Assembly (NCBI GenBank): GCA_002352205.1
Contig: DEHZ01000005.1
Location: forward strand, 248,001 to 312,000
Reading direction: 5' to 3'
Source: Flavobacterium sp. UBA2787
GTDB taxonomy: Bacteria; Bacteroidota; Bacteroidia; Flavobacteriales; Flavobacteriaceae
Length of the DNA: 64,000 bases
Part shown: in pieces, positions 16,427-26,300 of the stretch
Numbering within the stretch: position 1 is the first letter of the stretch
Layout: each line of letters starts with the position of its first letter
Notes under the pieces: generated by a model
What the model saw: only the letters and a program-made list of their open reading frames with translations
Databases searched by the model: none
What the model was told of the DNA's origin: nothing
Position numbers and translations under genes: made by a program

Positions 16427-16650
16427 AAGGAAAGTTTTTTAATTTTTTTTAATGTATTGAAAATGAATAAGTAGGCTTTTTCAACTTTTTTACAGAAACT
16501 TAAAAACCAATTGATTAGGTTGATTGAACTTTAACAAAATAGGCACAAAATGTGCAAAGAACCATCCCTTAGATGCTATACTTTTGACAAATAATAAGGA
16601 AAACAATCTTTATTATCCAAAAACACTAAATAACTTAAAAACACAATACC
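16427..16650. other. intergenic region before the small lipoprotein
   Basis: AT-rich and without a convincing gene. A -7-like element TACTTTTG is at 16579-16586, 65 bp before the small lipoprotein, without a clear -33 TTG. Nothing else is recognised. Confidence 0.35.
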
Positions 16651-16809
16651 ATGAAAAAAGCACTATTTATTTTAGGAATGATTTTGATGACTTCAACTTT
16701 TGTAGTTTCTTGTACCACAGATGATATGGAAATGGAAACTCAAGGAAATACAGCTATCACTGAAAATAATGACCAAACAAATATTGACCCTAAGAAGGGA
16801 GGAAATTAA
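16651..16809 (+). CDS. small lipoprotein, 52 aa
   Basis: Short exported peptide starting MKKALFILGMILMTSTFVVSC. The signal peptide ends in a lipobox with Cys21, leaving about 30 hydrophilic, acidic residues (TTDDMEMETQ... IDPKKGGN). A strong terminator follows, then a TPR histidine kinase and its response regulator. The peptide could be a target or input of that two-component system, but this is inferred only from position. No family is recognised. A longer open frame begins at 16524 in another reading frame; the ATG at 16651 is preferred because it yields a textbook lipoprotein signal. Confidence 0.6.
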   Translation: MKKALFILGMILMTSTFVVSCTTDDMEMETQGNTAITENNDQTNIDPKKGGN

Positions 16810-16832
16810 TTTTTCCAATTTGCATTACATCG

Positions 16833-16862
16833 AAAAGTAGCGTTTACCGCTACTTTTTTTTG
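16833..16862 (+). terminator. intrinsic terminator after the small lipoprotein
   Basis: Perfect 10-bp stem AAAAGTAGCG / CGCTACTTTT, 5-nt loop, continuing into a T run. It isolates the 52-aa lipoprotein transcript from the kinase gene. Confidence 0.8.
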
Positions 16863-16900
16863 TTTAAAAAAGTACCTTTGTTACAATTCAACTAAAAATT

Positions 16901-18934
16901 ATGACAAAGTATCTCACGATAAGTGTAATGCTATTTTTTATATATGCCTGTAATAATAAAGAAAACTATTTAAGTGGTTATGATCGTATAGACAGTTTAA
17001 TTACTTCTGTAAAAACTCAAAACCACTATTCTGATGAGATAAATAATTCTTTGGATTATACATTTAGGCTTCTGGCAGACAAACCAAATGATTCGCTCAA
17101 GCGACTTTATTTACTCAAATTATCCGATCAATATTATAATTTTGGTCTTCAGGAAGATTATATCAAAGTATGTAAATTAAATTTAGAATTGTCTTTACAA
17201 GCAAAAGATAGTTCTCGTTTAGGAATCATCTATTATGACATTGCCGATTATTACAGAGGTAAATCTTACAATGATACGGCTTATGTTTTTTACAATAAAT
17301 CATTGCATTTTCTCAAACCAACTAATTTTGAAAAAAGAGGGCGAACCATTCTCAATAAAGCCTATTTGTTGCGTTTTGAAAACAGTTTAGTAGAAAGTGA
17401 AATTCAAACTATCAAAGCACTTGAAGTAGCAAAACAATCCGGCAACGAAAGATTAATTTACGATTGTTTAAATAATCTAGGGATAATTAATAACGATATA
17501 AAAAACTTCGATTTAGCGTTAGATTATCATAAACAAGCCCTGAAGCAATTAGATAATTTAAAAACTGATTCTCAACATTCCATTTTGGTGGCTCAAACCA
17601 AGAATAATATGGCGGTTTGTTATCATCGTTTGAAAAATAATTCGAAAGCAATTTCACTGTTGGAAGAAGCCACAAGTTCCAAAAATTTAAAAAATGAAAG
17701 CATCCTTTTGTATGCTGTTTTAAAGGATAATCTGACGTATTATAAATTCAAATCCAATCAAAATGTTAGAGAAGATGAATTTGATATTCCATTAAAAATT
17801 AGAGATAGTTTAGATAATAAACTTGGCGTAATTGTCAGTAACACAAGAAAAGGAGAGTTTTTTTTAAGTCAAAAAGATACTGCCAAGAGCGTTTCCTATT
17901 TTTTGAAAGCAAAAGAAATAGCACGAGATATCAAAAGTCATCGTGACGAATTACTGCTTTTAAATTTTTTAGCAGAAGCAGAACCTAAAAATAGATTATT
18001 TTACAAAGAAAATTACATTAAACTGAGCGATAGTTTGATGGAATCTGAACGAGCTGTCAGAAATAAATTCACTCGAATTGAGTATGAAACAGATGAAATA
18101 ATTCACGAAAAAGAAGTCTTGGCAAAACAGCAACAACTCATCGTTTTTACTTCCATTTCAATTATTGTTTTGCTTATTTTGGTTTATATTATTTTCCGTC
18201 AGAAAGCGAAGCAAAAAGAATTACTATTGATTCAAGAACAGCAAAAAAGCAATGAAGAAGTATATCAATTGATGATCGATCAGCATCATAAAGTGGAAGA
18301 AGGAAGAGCTTTAGAAAAAAACAGAATTTCACTCGAACTTCACGATGGAACGTTAAGTATGTTGGCTGGAATTCGATTTAATTTATACGGTTTTCAAACA
18401 GAGGAAGATTCCGAAAAAAATGAAAAATTCCTTGATCAAGTTGATCAAATTAAAACAGTGGAAAAAGAAATTAGAAACATAGCACACGATTTAAAAAATA
18501 ATTTATTTATAAAAAAAGAAAGTTTCTTAATGCTTTTGAATGACTTTATTGAAGACCAAAAAATCATTTCCAAAATCAATTATAAATTAGAACTTGACTC
18601 TGATATTGAATGGGAAAGTCTTCCTCAATCATTAAAAATAAATTTTTTCAGAATCATTCAGGAGGCGGTTTACAATAGTCAGAAATATGCTAAAGCAAAA
18701 AATATTTCGATTTCTATCCAAATCAATAAAAAGAATATTGAACTTTGTATTAAAGATGATGGAGTTGGGTTTAATTCGGAAGCTAAAACAAAAGGCATCG
18801 GTTTAGAAAACATCAAACAAAGGGTTTCAGCAATGGATGGCTTTGTCAAAATAAAATCAATCAATCAAAAAGGAACGCAAGTTTTTTGTAAAATACCATT
18901 TCACTATGAATATCAAAATATTGATGATAGATGA
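16901..18934 (+). CDS. TPR-containing sensor histidine kinase (HisKA_3 type)
   Basis: 677 aa. An N-terminal lipoprotein-like signal (FFIYAC, Cys16) precedes TPR repeats (about 60-360), placing the sensor part in the periplasm. One transmembrane helix is at about 411-431. The dimerisation helix has the phospho-acceptor His481 in ISLELHDGTLSMLAG, followed by a HATPase_c domain (N box REAVYNSQKYAKA, G box DGVGFNSE, KGIGLENIKQR). Such kinases partner NarL/LuxR-type regulators, and one begins inside its last 29 bp (18906). A -7-like TACCTTTG lies at 16873-16880. The stimulus is unknown; TPRs suggest protein or peptide sensing. Confidence 0.9.
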   Translation: MTKYLTISVMLFFIYACNNKENYLSGYDRIDSLITSVKTQNHYSDEINNSLDYTFRLLADKPNDSLKRLYLLKLSDQYYNFGLQEDYIKVCKLNLELSLQAKDSSRLGIIYYDIADYYRGKSYNDTAYVFYNKSLHFLKPTNFEKRGRTILNKAYLLRFENSLVESEIQTIKALEVAKQSGNERLIYDCLNNLGIINNDIKNFDLALDYHKQALKQLDNLKTDSQHSILVAQTKNNMAVCYHRLKNNSKAISLLEEATSSKNLKNESILLYAVLKDNLTYYKFKSNQNVREDEFDIPLKIRDSLDNKLGVIVSNTRKGEFFLSQKDTAKSVSYFLKAKEIARDIKSHRDELLLLNFLAEAEPKNRLFYKENYIKLSDSLMESERAVRNKFTRIEYETDEIIHEKEVLAKQQQLIVFTSISIIVLLILVYIIFRQKAKQKELLLIQEQQKSNEEVYQLMIDQHHKVEEGRALEKNRISLELHDGTLSMLAGIRFNLYGFQTEEDSEKNEKFLDQVDQIKTVEKEIRNIAHDLKNNLFIKKESFLMLLNDFIEDQKIISKINYKLELDSDIEWESLPQSLKINFFRIIQEAVYNSQKYAKAKNISISIQINKKNIELCIKDDGVGFNSEAKTKGIGLENIKQRVSAMDGFVKIKSINQKGTQVFCKIPFHYEYQNIDDR

Positions 18935-19568
18935 TCACCCACTTATTTTAGAAGGTTATAAAACAACTTTAGCTCAAAATAAGTTAGGAATTACTTTGTC
19001 TGCCAGAACGATAACTTCGCTGGAAGAAGGGTATAATTTATCTCAAAATAAAGCAGAGTTAGCCGAATATTCCATTTGTTTCATCGACCGAAATATGCCA
19101 CCTTTTCTTCAAAAAGATGTAGAAAATGGTGAAGATTTGGCAGCTTTACTTAAAGCTACAAATCCGGAATTAAAAATAGTAATTCTTACTTCACACGATG
19201 AACCGATTTTATTGTATGAATTAAAAAACAGACTCCGACCGGAAGGAATTTTAGTAAAAAGCGATTTGGATTACAGAAGTATGCAAGACGCTTTTCAAAA
19301 AATAGTAGAAGGCCAAAATTATTATAGTGCCGTTGCAAGTAAAGGTTTTGAAACCATTAAAAAATATTTGAATGATTTTGATCAAACTGATCGAAGAATA
19401 ATATTATTACTTTCACAAGGTTTGCGAACAAAGACATTACCGGAATCATTAGACCTAAGCTTAAGTGCTATAAACAGCAGAAAAAAAATAATAAAAGATA
19501 AACTAAGAGTGCCACACGGTGATGATGAAGCCATTGTAAAGGCAGCAAGAAGATTTGGTCTTCTTTAA
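18906..19568 (+). CDS. response regulator, LuxR/NarL-like
   Basis: 220 aa, overlapping the kinase gene by 29 bp, so the two are a cognate pair. The receiver domain (1-135) has the acidic pair Asp9-Asp10 (MIDDHP), the phospho-acceptor Asp61 (CFIDRNMPP), a Thr/Ser in ILTSHDEP and the switch Lys in ILVKSD. The C-terminal HTH (about 155-215) contains LLLSQGLRTKTLPESLDLSLSAINSRKKIIKDKL, a divergent LuxR-type helix-turn-helix. It probably regulates the adjacent small lipoprotein or distant targets (inference). A weak hairpin follows the gene around 19578-19602. Confidence 0.88.
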   Translation: MNIKILMIDDHPLILEGYKTTLAQNKLGITLSARTITSLEEGYNLSQNKAELAEYSICFIDRNMPPFLQKDVENGEDLAALLKATNPELKIVILTSHDEPILLYELKNRLRPEGILVKSDLDYRSMQDAFQKIVEGQNYYSAVASKGFETIKKYLNDFDQTDRRIILLLSQGLRTKTLPESLDLSLSAINSRKKIIKDKLRVPHGDDEAIVKAARRFGLL

Positions 19569-19643
19569 ATAAACAAAGCTCCCAAATATTCGGAAGCTTC
19601 ATTACAAACTAAGGGCAAAATCATGTTATTTTAGATGAATCAA

Positions 19644-19838
19644 CTACGATTCATCTTTTGTTGTTTTAATCAATCCAATTCCTGATACAAAGAAAACCAA
19701 ACCTAAAATACCATAAACTAATGCTGTCTTGAGTGTTTGATTGTTTTCTCCTAAAGTAACCGTTAAATAAGCAGTATAAATTAATCCCGCTATTCCTAAT
19801 ATAGTGAGTATTGTTCCGAAAATTCTTTTTAAGTTCAT
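19644..19838 (-). CDS. small two-helix membrane protein, unknown
   Basis: 64 aa with two hydrophobic segments (about 7-28 and 38-57) separated by a short polar loop (GENNQTLKT) and a charged tail TTKDES. No catalytic motif. It follows another tiny membrane protein by 18 bp on the same strand and the two probably form one operon. Similar paired mini membrane proteins occur in Flavobacterium; function unknown. Confidence 0.6.
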   Translation of the reverse strand: MNLKRIFGTILTILGIAGLIYTAYLTVTLGENNQTLKTALVYGILGLVFFVSGIGLIKTTKDES

Positions 19839-19856
19839 ACGTTTTTAATTTATTGT

Positions 19857-20042
19857 TTAAACAGTTACGTTACTCATTGAATCAAATAATCCAAAAACTT
19901 TTAGTAACCAGATAATTACTGCAATCACAACAACTAAATTAAAAATGCTTTTAATTTTCTTATCCATGGGGATATAAGTGTTTACCGCCCAAAGCAGAAA
20001 TCCAACGATGATTAACACTATTAAAATGTTTAGAATTGGCAT
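19857..20042 (-). CDS. small membrane protein, Thivi_2564 family
   Basis: 61 aa with two transmembrane helices: residues 3-20 (ILNILIVLIIVGFLLWAV) and 33-50 (IFNLVVVIAVIIWLLKVF), joined by TYIPMDKKIK. The hydrophobic pattern and the xYIPMDxKIK linker fit the Thivi_2564 family of uncharacterised membrane proteins. Role unknown, perhaps envelope stress. First gene of a two-gene operon with the 64-aa protein. Confidence 0.65.
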   Translation of the reverse strand: MPILNILIVLIIVGFLLWAVNTYIPMDKKIKSIFNLVVVIAVIIWLLKVFGLFDSMSNVTV

Positions 20043-20174
20043 GTTTATTTTCTTTAAAGTTAGATTTCAAAGGTATAAGCATGTTTGTCGATTAACTTTA
20101 TACAACTATGGTTAAACATTGTATAATTCCCATGTTATGAAAACATGATGATTAAAAAGAATAAAAAGTGTTAA

Positions 20175-22280
20175 TTAATCTAACAATTGAAAAGCAATAA
20201 ACGCCATTAAATAAGCAAATCCGCTCATTACAAAGAGTTGAATCATTGGCCATTTCCAAGAGTTGGTTTCTTTTTTAACAACAGCCAACGTACTCATGCA
20301 TTGCATAGCAAAGGCATAAAATAGTAAAAGTGAAATTCCCGAAGCAAACGTATAAATTGGTTTTCCTGTGATGGAATTGACTTCATTTCTCATTTTTTCT
20401 TTGATGGTATTTTCTTCTTCGCCATGACTTCCAACGCTGTAAATGGTAGCCATTGTTCCCACAAAAACTTCTCTGGCAGCAAACGAAGCAACAATTCCAA
20501 TTCCGATTTTCCAATCGTAACCCAAAGGTTTAATTATCGGTTCGATTGATTTCCCAATGATGCCGATATAAGAATTTTCTAATTTATAGGATGCGATTTT
20601 GTCATTCAAATCATTTTCTGCCAATGATTGATTTTGTGGTTGGGAAGTGATGATTTCTTTCGCATTTGCAAAATTATCAGTTGGACCATACGATGCCATG
20701 AACCATAAAATAATGGATAACGAAATAATGATTTTTCCTGCTCCAAACACAAAAGCTTTTGTTTTTTCAATCACATTCAAACCCACATTTTTATAGTATG
20801 GAATTTTATAATTAGGCATTTCTATTACAAAGAAACTTTTTGATTTGAGTTGTAGAATTTTATTCAAAATCATTGCTGAAATCACCGCCATAAAAAATCC
20901 CAACGCATACAGCAACATCAACGTTAATCCTTGAAGATTGAAAATTTCGAGCACTTTTTCATTCGGAATTATGATTGAAATTAAGATCGTATACACTGGA
21001 ATTCTCGCAGCACAAGTAGTAAATGGCGTGACTAAAATGGTGATTAATCGTTCTTTCCAGTTTTCAATATTTCGAGTTGCCATAATCGCCGGAATAGCAC
21101 ATGCAGTTCCTGAAATTAAAGGCACAACACTTTTTCCGCTAAGGCCAAAACGACGCATCGTTTTATCCATCAAAAAAACTACTCTGCTCATATAACCGCT
21201 TTCTTCCAACAACGAAATAAAAAGAAATAAAAACGCAATTTGAGGAATAAAAATAAGCACTCCACTAATTCCGGGAATGATTCCTTGCGAAACTAAATCG
21301 TTTAATTTTCCGGCCGGTAAATGTTCACTAACCCAGGTACTCAATGAAGCAAAGGATTCATCAATAAATTCCATTGGAACGCTGGACCATTCAAAAACAG
21401 ATTGAAAAATTAGAAATAAAATGGCAAAGAAAATGACGTACCCACCAACTTTATGAGTCAGAATTTTGTCTAATTTACTTCGTAAGTCTTTTGCTTTTGA
21501 AACATCAACTTTTTTACCAATTTTGAGTAAATCATTGATAAATTGATAGCGTTTTACGGTTTCTTTGTGTTGAAGTTTTTTTAATTCTTCATCCGATTTT
21601 GAAAAAGAATTATCCAAAATTACATTTTTAGTCAATTCTCCAAAATTCACATCTTGCGAAATAACTAACCAAAGTTTATACAATTGTTGGTTGGGAAAAA
21701 TTCGTCGTAAATTATTAAAATAGTCCGAATCAATTTCAGAAGCATTCAAACACGCTTCGGTTGAAAGATTTTTATAGTCAACAATTAAATTTTTTAATTC
21801 GCTAATTCCGGTTGCTTTTCTGGAACTGACTAAAGCGATTTTGGTTTTTAAGGTTTCTTCCAATGCCGGAATATCCAATGAAATTCCTTTCAACTCCATT
21901 TGATCAGCCATATTGATGACTAAAATCGTTGGAATTTCAAGGTCTTTAATTTGTGTAAAAAGGAATAAATTTCGCTTTAAATTTTCAACTTCGGTTACAA
22001 CTACAACGACATCGGGATAATCTTTATCGTTTTTGTTTAAAAGCAATTCAATGACTAAATTTTCATCTAACGAATTGGCATTTAAACTATAGGTTCCGGG
22101 CAAATCCAGTATTGTAGCTTTTTGATTTTGAGGTAAATTACAAGAGCCAACTTTCCGCTCCACGGTAATTCCGGGATAATTTCCAACTTGTTGTTTTAAT
22201 CCTGTAAGCTGATTAAATAACGACGTTTTTCCGGTGTTTGGATTTCCGACAAGGGCAACTTTTATTGGCAAATCTTTCAT
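20175..22280 (-). CDS. feoB: ferrous iron transport protein B
   Basis: 701-aa inner-membrane Fe(II) transporter. The N-terminal G domain has G1 GNPNTGKTS (12-20), the G2 region around PGITVERK, G3 DLPG (59-62) and G4 NMAD (122-125). A cytosolic helical spacer extends to about 275. The membrane part follows with two Gate domains, including VPLISGTACAIPAIMATRN and ASFAAREVFVGTMATIYSVG with their conserved Cys/Arg-Glu positions. The length is typical. It lies 8 bp after feoA. Expression is probably controlled from the site upstream of feoA. Confidence 0.96.
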   Translation of the reverse strand: MKDLPIKVALVGNPNTGKTSLFNQLTGLKQQVGNYPGITVERKVGSCNLPQNQKATILDLPGTYSLNANSLDENLVIELLLNKNDKDYPDVVVVVTEVENLKRNLFLFTQIKDLEIPTILVINMADQMELKGISLDIPALEETLKTKIALVSSRKATGISELKNLIVDYKNLSTEACLNASEIDSDYFNNLRRIFPNQQLYKLWLVISQDVNFGELTKNVILDNSFSKSDEELKKLQHKETVKRYQFINDLLKIGKKVDVSKAKDLRSKLDKILTHKVGGYVIFFAILFLIFQSVFEWSSVPMEFIDESFASLSTWVSEHLPAGKLNDLVSQGIIPGISGVLIFIPQIAFLFLFISLLEESGYMSRVVFLMDKTMRRFGLSGKSVVPLISGTACAIPAIMATRNIENWKERLITILVTPFTTCAARIPVYTILISIIIPNEKVLEIFNLQGLTLMLLYALGFFMAVISAMILNKILQLKSKSFFVIEMPNYKIPYYKNVGLNVIEKTKAFVFGAGKIIISLSIILWFMASYGPTDNFANAKEIITSQPQNQSLAENDLNDKIASYKLENSYIGIIGKSIEPIIKPLGYDWKIGIGIVASFAAREVFVGTMATIYSVGSHGEEENTIKEKMRNEVNSITGKPIYTFASGISLLLFYAFAMQCMSTLAVVKKETNSWKWPMIQLFVMSGFAYLMAFIAFQLLD

Positions 22281-22288
22281 ATCAATGA

Positions 22289-22522
22289 TTAATTTTCAAT
22301 GATTTCAACAATAATATCACTTGCCATTTCTTTTCGAATAGCCAAATGAGTACCATTGATGTTTAAATAAAGTGGATCTCCGAAAGGTGCAGTTTGAACC
22401 AATTCAATCATATGGCCTTCCATGCAACCCATTTCAATTAATTTTAATGGAATTGTATCTAAATTAAAAGAAATAATGATAGCTTTTTGCTCTTTTTGAA
22501 GAAGATTTGCGGTTGTTTGCAA
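22289..22522 (-). CDS. feoA: ferrous iron transport protein A
   Basis: 77-aa SH3-like cytosolic protein that assists FeoB. Motifs IPLKLIEMGCMEG and APFGDPLYLNINGTHLAIRKEMA are diagnostic. The start is TTG at 22522 (LQTTAN, read as Met): an in-frame stop lies just upstream and no ATG is available before the conserved part. First gene of the feoAB operon; a putative metal-responsive operator overlaps the upstream region 5 bp before the start. Confidence 0.93.
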   Translation of the reverse strand: MQTTANLLQKEQKAIIISFNLDTIPLKLIEMGCMEGHMIELVQTAPFGDPLYLNINGTHLAIRKEMASDIIVEIIEN

Positions 22523-22526
22523 CTTT

Positions 22527-22545
22527 ATTTAGAATTGATATAAAC
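22527..22545. promoter_or_regulatory. putative DtxR-family operator, site 3 (feoAB)
   Basis: ATTTAGAATTGATATAAAC, immediately upstream of feoA. It shows the same ATTTAGA-N5-TATAAA framework as the site in front of the FecA-like receptor at 16408. Control by the DtxR-family protein at 12452 is inferred from the shared motif. Confidence 0.45.
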
Positions 22546-22599
22546 ACAAAAGTACATTATTTTGAACACATTTTGTTGAAGAATTTTCATAAAAAAGCA

Positions 22600-23271
22600 T
22601 TAATTTTTTTCTGTCAACAAAAAACGAATATCTTCAATTAATCGATTTATTTCTTCTGTATTTGTTCCGTCATAAAAACCGCGAACTCTTCTTTTTTTAT
22701 CAACTAAAATAAAATTTTCGGTGTGAACCATATCATATAATTCCCCTTCGGTTTCTGTTTTTACAGCCAAGTAGGATTTTCGGGCAATGTAGAAAATGTC
22801 TTTTTTATCGCCGGTGACCAAGTTCCATTTTGAGTCAATTACTCCTTTTTCTAATGCATATTTTTTTAGAACGGGGACACTATCAATGTGAGGCATAACC
22901 GTATGTGATAACAACATCACATCCTGAACATCTTTAAAAACATTTTGAACTTTTACCATATTGTCTTGCATAATCGGACAAATTGTAGGACAAGTCGTAA
23001 AGAAAAAATCCGCTACATAAATTTTTTCTTCATAATTTTTTTGGGTTATAATTTCTCCGTTTTGATTGGTAAATGAAAAATCGGCAATCGTGTGGTATTT
23101 ACTCACATGTTGAACGGTACTGTCAACCAATTCAGGATTCACATCGGAAGGGTTGAAAATAGGAAGCTTTTTATTGGGAGTTAACAAATAAATAGAAATC
23201 GAAAGAAAAACAGCAGAAAAAACTAGAAAACCTAAAATTTGAAATTTGTAACGTTTAATGAAGGATAGCAT
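22600..23271 (-). CDS. SCO/SenC family copper chaperone-like protein
   Basis: 223 aa, anchored by one N-terminal helix (about 11-30) with a periplasmic thioredoxin-fold domain. The copper/redox motif is Cys94-Pro-Thr-Ile-Cys98 in FFFTTCPTICPIM, and the conserved His is in MVHTENFILVD. SCO proteins deliver copper to cytochrome oxidase CuA or act as thiol reductases. No oxidase genes are adjacent. It is separated from feoA by 77 bp and may be independent. Confidence 0.9.
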   Translation of the reverse strand: MLSFIKRYKFQILGFLVFSAVFLSISIYLLTPNKKLPIFNPSDVNPELVDSTVQHVSKYHTIADFSFTNQNGEIITQKNYEEKIYVADFFFTTCPTICPIMQDNMVKVQNVFKDVQDVMLLSHTVMPHIDSVPVLKKYALEKGVIDSKWNLVTGDKKDIFYIARKSYLAVKTETEGELYDMVHTENFILVDKKRRVRGFYDGTNTEEINRLIEDIRFLLTEKN

Positions 23272-23387
23272 TGCATTATTTTTTGCAAAGGTAAAAAAGA
23301 TATTGTCAAAACTTCTGCTTATACAACTGTTAATTAATAGTTATCAATTGAAAACGTTTTTCTATTTTTGATTAAAATTCAACATAG

Positions 23388-26300
23388 ATGAAGAAAATTC
23401 TACTCGCATTGTTAATAATTCAATGTTCGTTTACTTTTGCTCAATTTAATTCAACCGCTCCATGGATGGATAATATTCAAAAAGATGAAAAAAAGGATGC
23501 AACCATTGATGAAATAAAATCTGCTTTTGATGATTATTGGCAAGATAAAAATCACAATGCAAGAGGAAGTGGTTACAAACCTTTTATGAGATGGGAAACC
23601 CATTGGCGAAATAAAGTAGACGAAAACGGAAACCTATTGACCCCTACTCAAATGTGGGAGGCTTGGAATCAAAAACGCAACAGAGTTTTAAGCCGTGACG
23701 AAACGCTAAACGACGTTAGCAATTGGGAACCTCTTGGTCCTTTTAATCATATCAATACTGGTTCATGGTCTTCGGGTCAAGGAAGAGTAAATGTGGTTAT
23801 GGTTGATCCAAATAATGCCAACACAATTTACATTGGTGCACCCGCAGGAGGAATCTGGAAATCTACTGATGCCGGTCAAAATTGGATTCCATTATCAGAT
23901 TATTTGCCTCAAATTGGTGTTTCTGGAATTGCCATCGATCATACAAATTCTAATATAATTTATATTGCTACCGGAGATAAAGATGCCAGTGACACCTATT
24001 CTATTGGAGTTTTAAAATCAATTGATGGTGGACTAACTTGGAATACAACCGGTTTGACTTTCAACAATACATCAACCGTTGCAGCAGATATTTTTATGCA
24101 CCCAAATGATCCATTAACCTTATGGGTTGCAACTAGTGCCGGACTTTATAAAACATCAAATGGAGGAACAACTTGGACAAACAATCTTAATGGAAATGTA
24201 AAAGACTTGAAACTTAAACCCGGTAATCCAAACATCGTTTATGCAGTTACTAACAATCGATTTTATCGCTCAACCAATGGAGGAAATAGTTTTACGATGA
24301 TTACCTCAGGTATGCCGGCCAATTCAGGACGTTTAATTATTGATGTAACTCCTGCCAATCCGGAATATGTTTATGTGCTAAGTGCTAGAACAAATTGGAG
24401 TCATCAAGGGCTGTATAAATCAACAAATTCGGGATTAAATTTTAACATTACACAAAATACAGTTGATATTTTTGAAGCTAATCAAGCTTGGTTCGATTTA
24501 GCATTAGCTGTTTCAGATACTAATCCGGAAGAAGTTTATACTGGTGTGTTGAATGTATGGAAATCGTCTGACGGAGGAAATATTTTTTCTAAAATAAGCA
24601 ATTGGTCAAATCCGTTTGAACCCACTTATACCCATGCAGATATTCATTTTTTACGGTTTTATGACGGAGTTTTATATTGTGGAAGCGATGGTGGAGTATA
24701 TGTCTCTAGCGATAATGCGGCCTCCTTCACCGACTTAACTTCAACTGCTCAAATTGGTCAGTTTTATCGAATTTCTGTATCTAAACAATCAAGTTCTAAA
24801 ATTGCCGGAGGACTTCAAGATAATGGTGGATATGCTCTTAGCGACAATCAATGGAAAAACTTTTACGGAGCTGATGGAATGGAAACGGCCATCGATCCAA
24901 ACAATAGTAACAAATATTACGGTTTTATACAAAATGGTGGCGGATTATATTATACCAACAATGCCGGAGTTTCACTTTCAGGAGCTGTCGGTTCACCTGA
25001 GGGAGAGAGTGGCAATTGGATTACACCATTGGTCTTTAATTCGGCTGGAGAATTATTTGCCGGATACTCTAGTTTATACAAATTAGTCAATGGTTCTTGG
25101 CAAAATATCTCCATAAATTCTTTCTTTAATGGAAATATTGAATTGGTTGTGGTTGATCCTTCAAATGATGACATTATGTATATTGGAGATGGTCAGAATT
25201 TATATAAAAGCTCAAACAGAGGAGTAACATTTGATTTTCTTTTTTCGTTCTCATCTGAAATTACATCTATTGATGTGAATGTTCACGATAACAACATAAT
25301 TTATATTTCAACCGCCGGTACAAATGGATTAGTAAGAAAGTCAACTAATGGCGGAATTTCATTTACAAGTATATCACAAGGTTTGCCCGCTATTGGAAAA
25401 AATGTTGTTAGACACCAATCCAACCATCCTTTAAATCCAATTTATGTTGGAACAAGTTTAGGCGTATATTACCGTGATGATTCTTTAAATTCATGGATTC
25501 CATATGATACCAATTTACCAAATGTAACCGTAACAGATTTAGAAATTAATGTTTTAGATGGAAAAATTGTGGCTTCAACTTACGGAAGAGGAGTTTGGCA
25601 ATCTACTATTCCAACTCAATTAGCAGAAAATGAAATCGCTTTGTTGAGTATAGAAAATCCTTCAACTTTGAATATTAATTGTGGTACAGACGTTCTTTCG
25701 TTTTTAGTCAAAAATGCCGGATCTTCTACAATAACTAATTTTACCTTAAACTATGCCATAAACGGAGAAGAATCAGTTTATGAATGGAATGGAAATTTAC
25801 CTTCTCAAGCTAACACAATTGTAGAAATTCCCAATGTTACGCTAATTAGAGGAAACTCAACAATTCAAGCTAATGTGATTATGGCCAATGACGCTTTTAG
25901 TAATAACAATACTTTAAATATTCAAGTTTTAAATAACGATAGCGGTGAAGTAGGAGTAGTCAATACATTTGAAACAGAAGACTCTGCTTTATTATCCAAT
26001 TACTCAGAAGGCCCTGAAAACACTTGGCAACGAGGTGTGCCAATCGGCTTAACCTTAAATCAAACTTCATCAGGTTCAAATGTGTATGGAACAAATCTAA
26101 GTGGAAATTATTTAGATTTTACCAAAGCTTATCTTTATTCGCAATGTTATGATTTAACACAAATTACAAATCCTGTCATGCGTTTTAAAATGGCGTTTGA
26201 TATAGAAGAAAATTGGGATGTACTTTATGTAGAATACTCTACAAATTTTGGTGAAAGTTGGGCTGTTTTGGGAACTGCCGATGATCCAAATTGGTATAAT

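Noticed and set aside
16524..16724. 66-codon open frame over the small lipoprotein
   Set aside because: It is in another frame than the lipoprotein ATG at 16651, which has a textbook signal and lipobox.
19578..19602. Possible terminator after the response regulator
   Set aside because: The AAGCTCC / GGAAGCTT stem has a bulge and no T tract; not listed as a feature.
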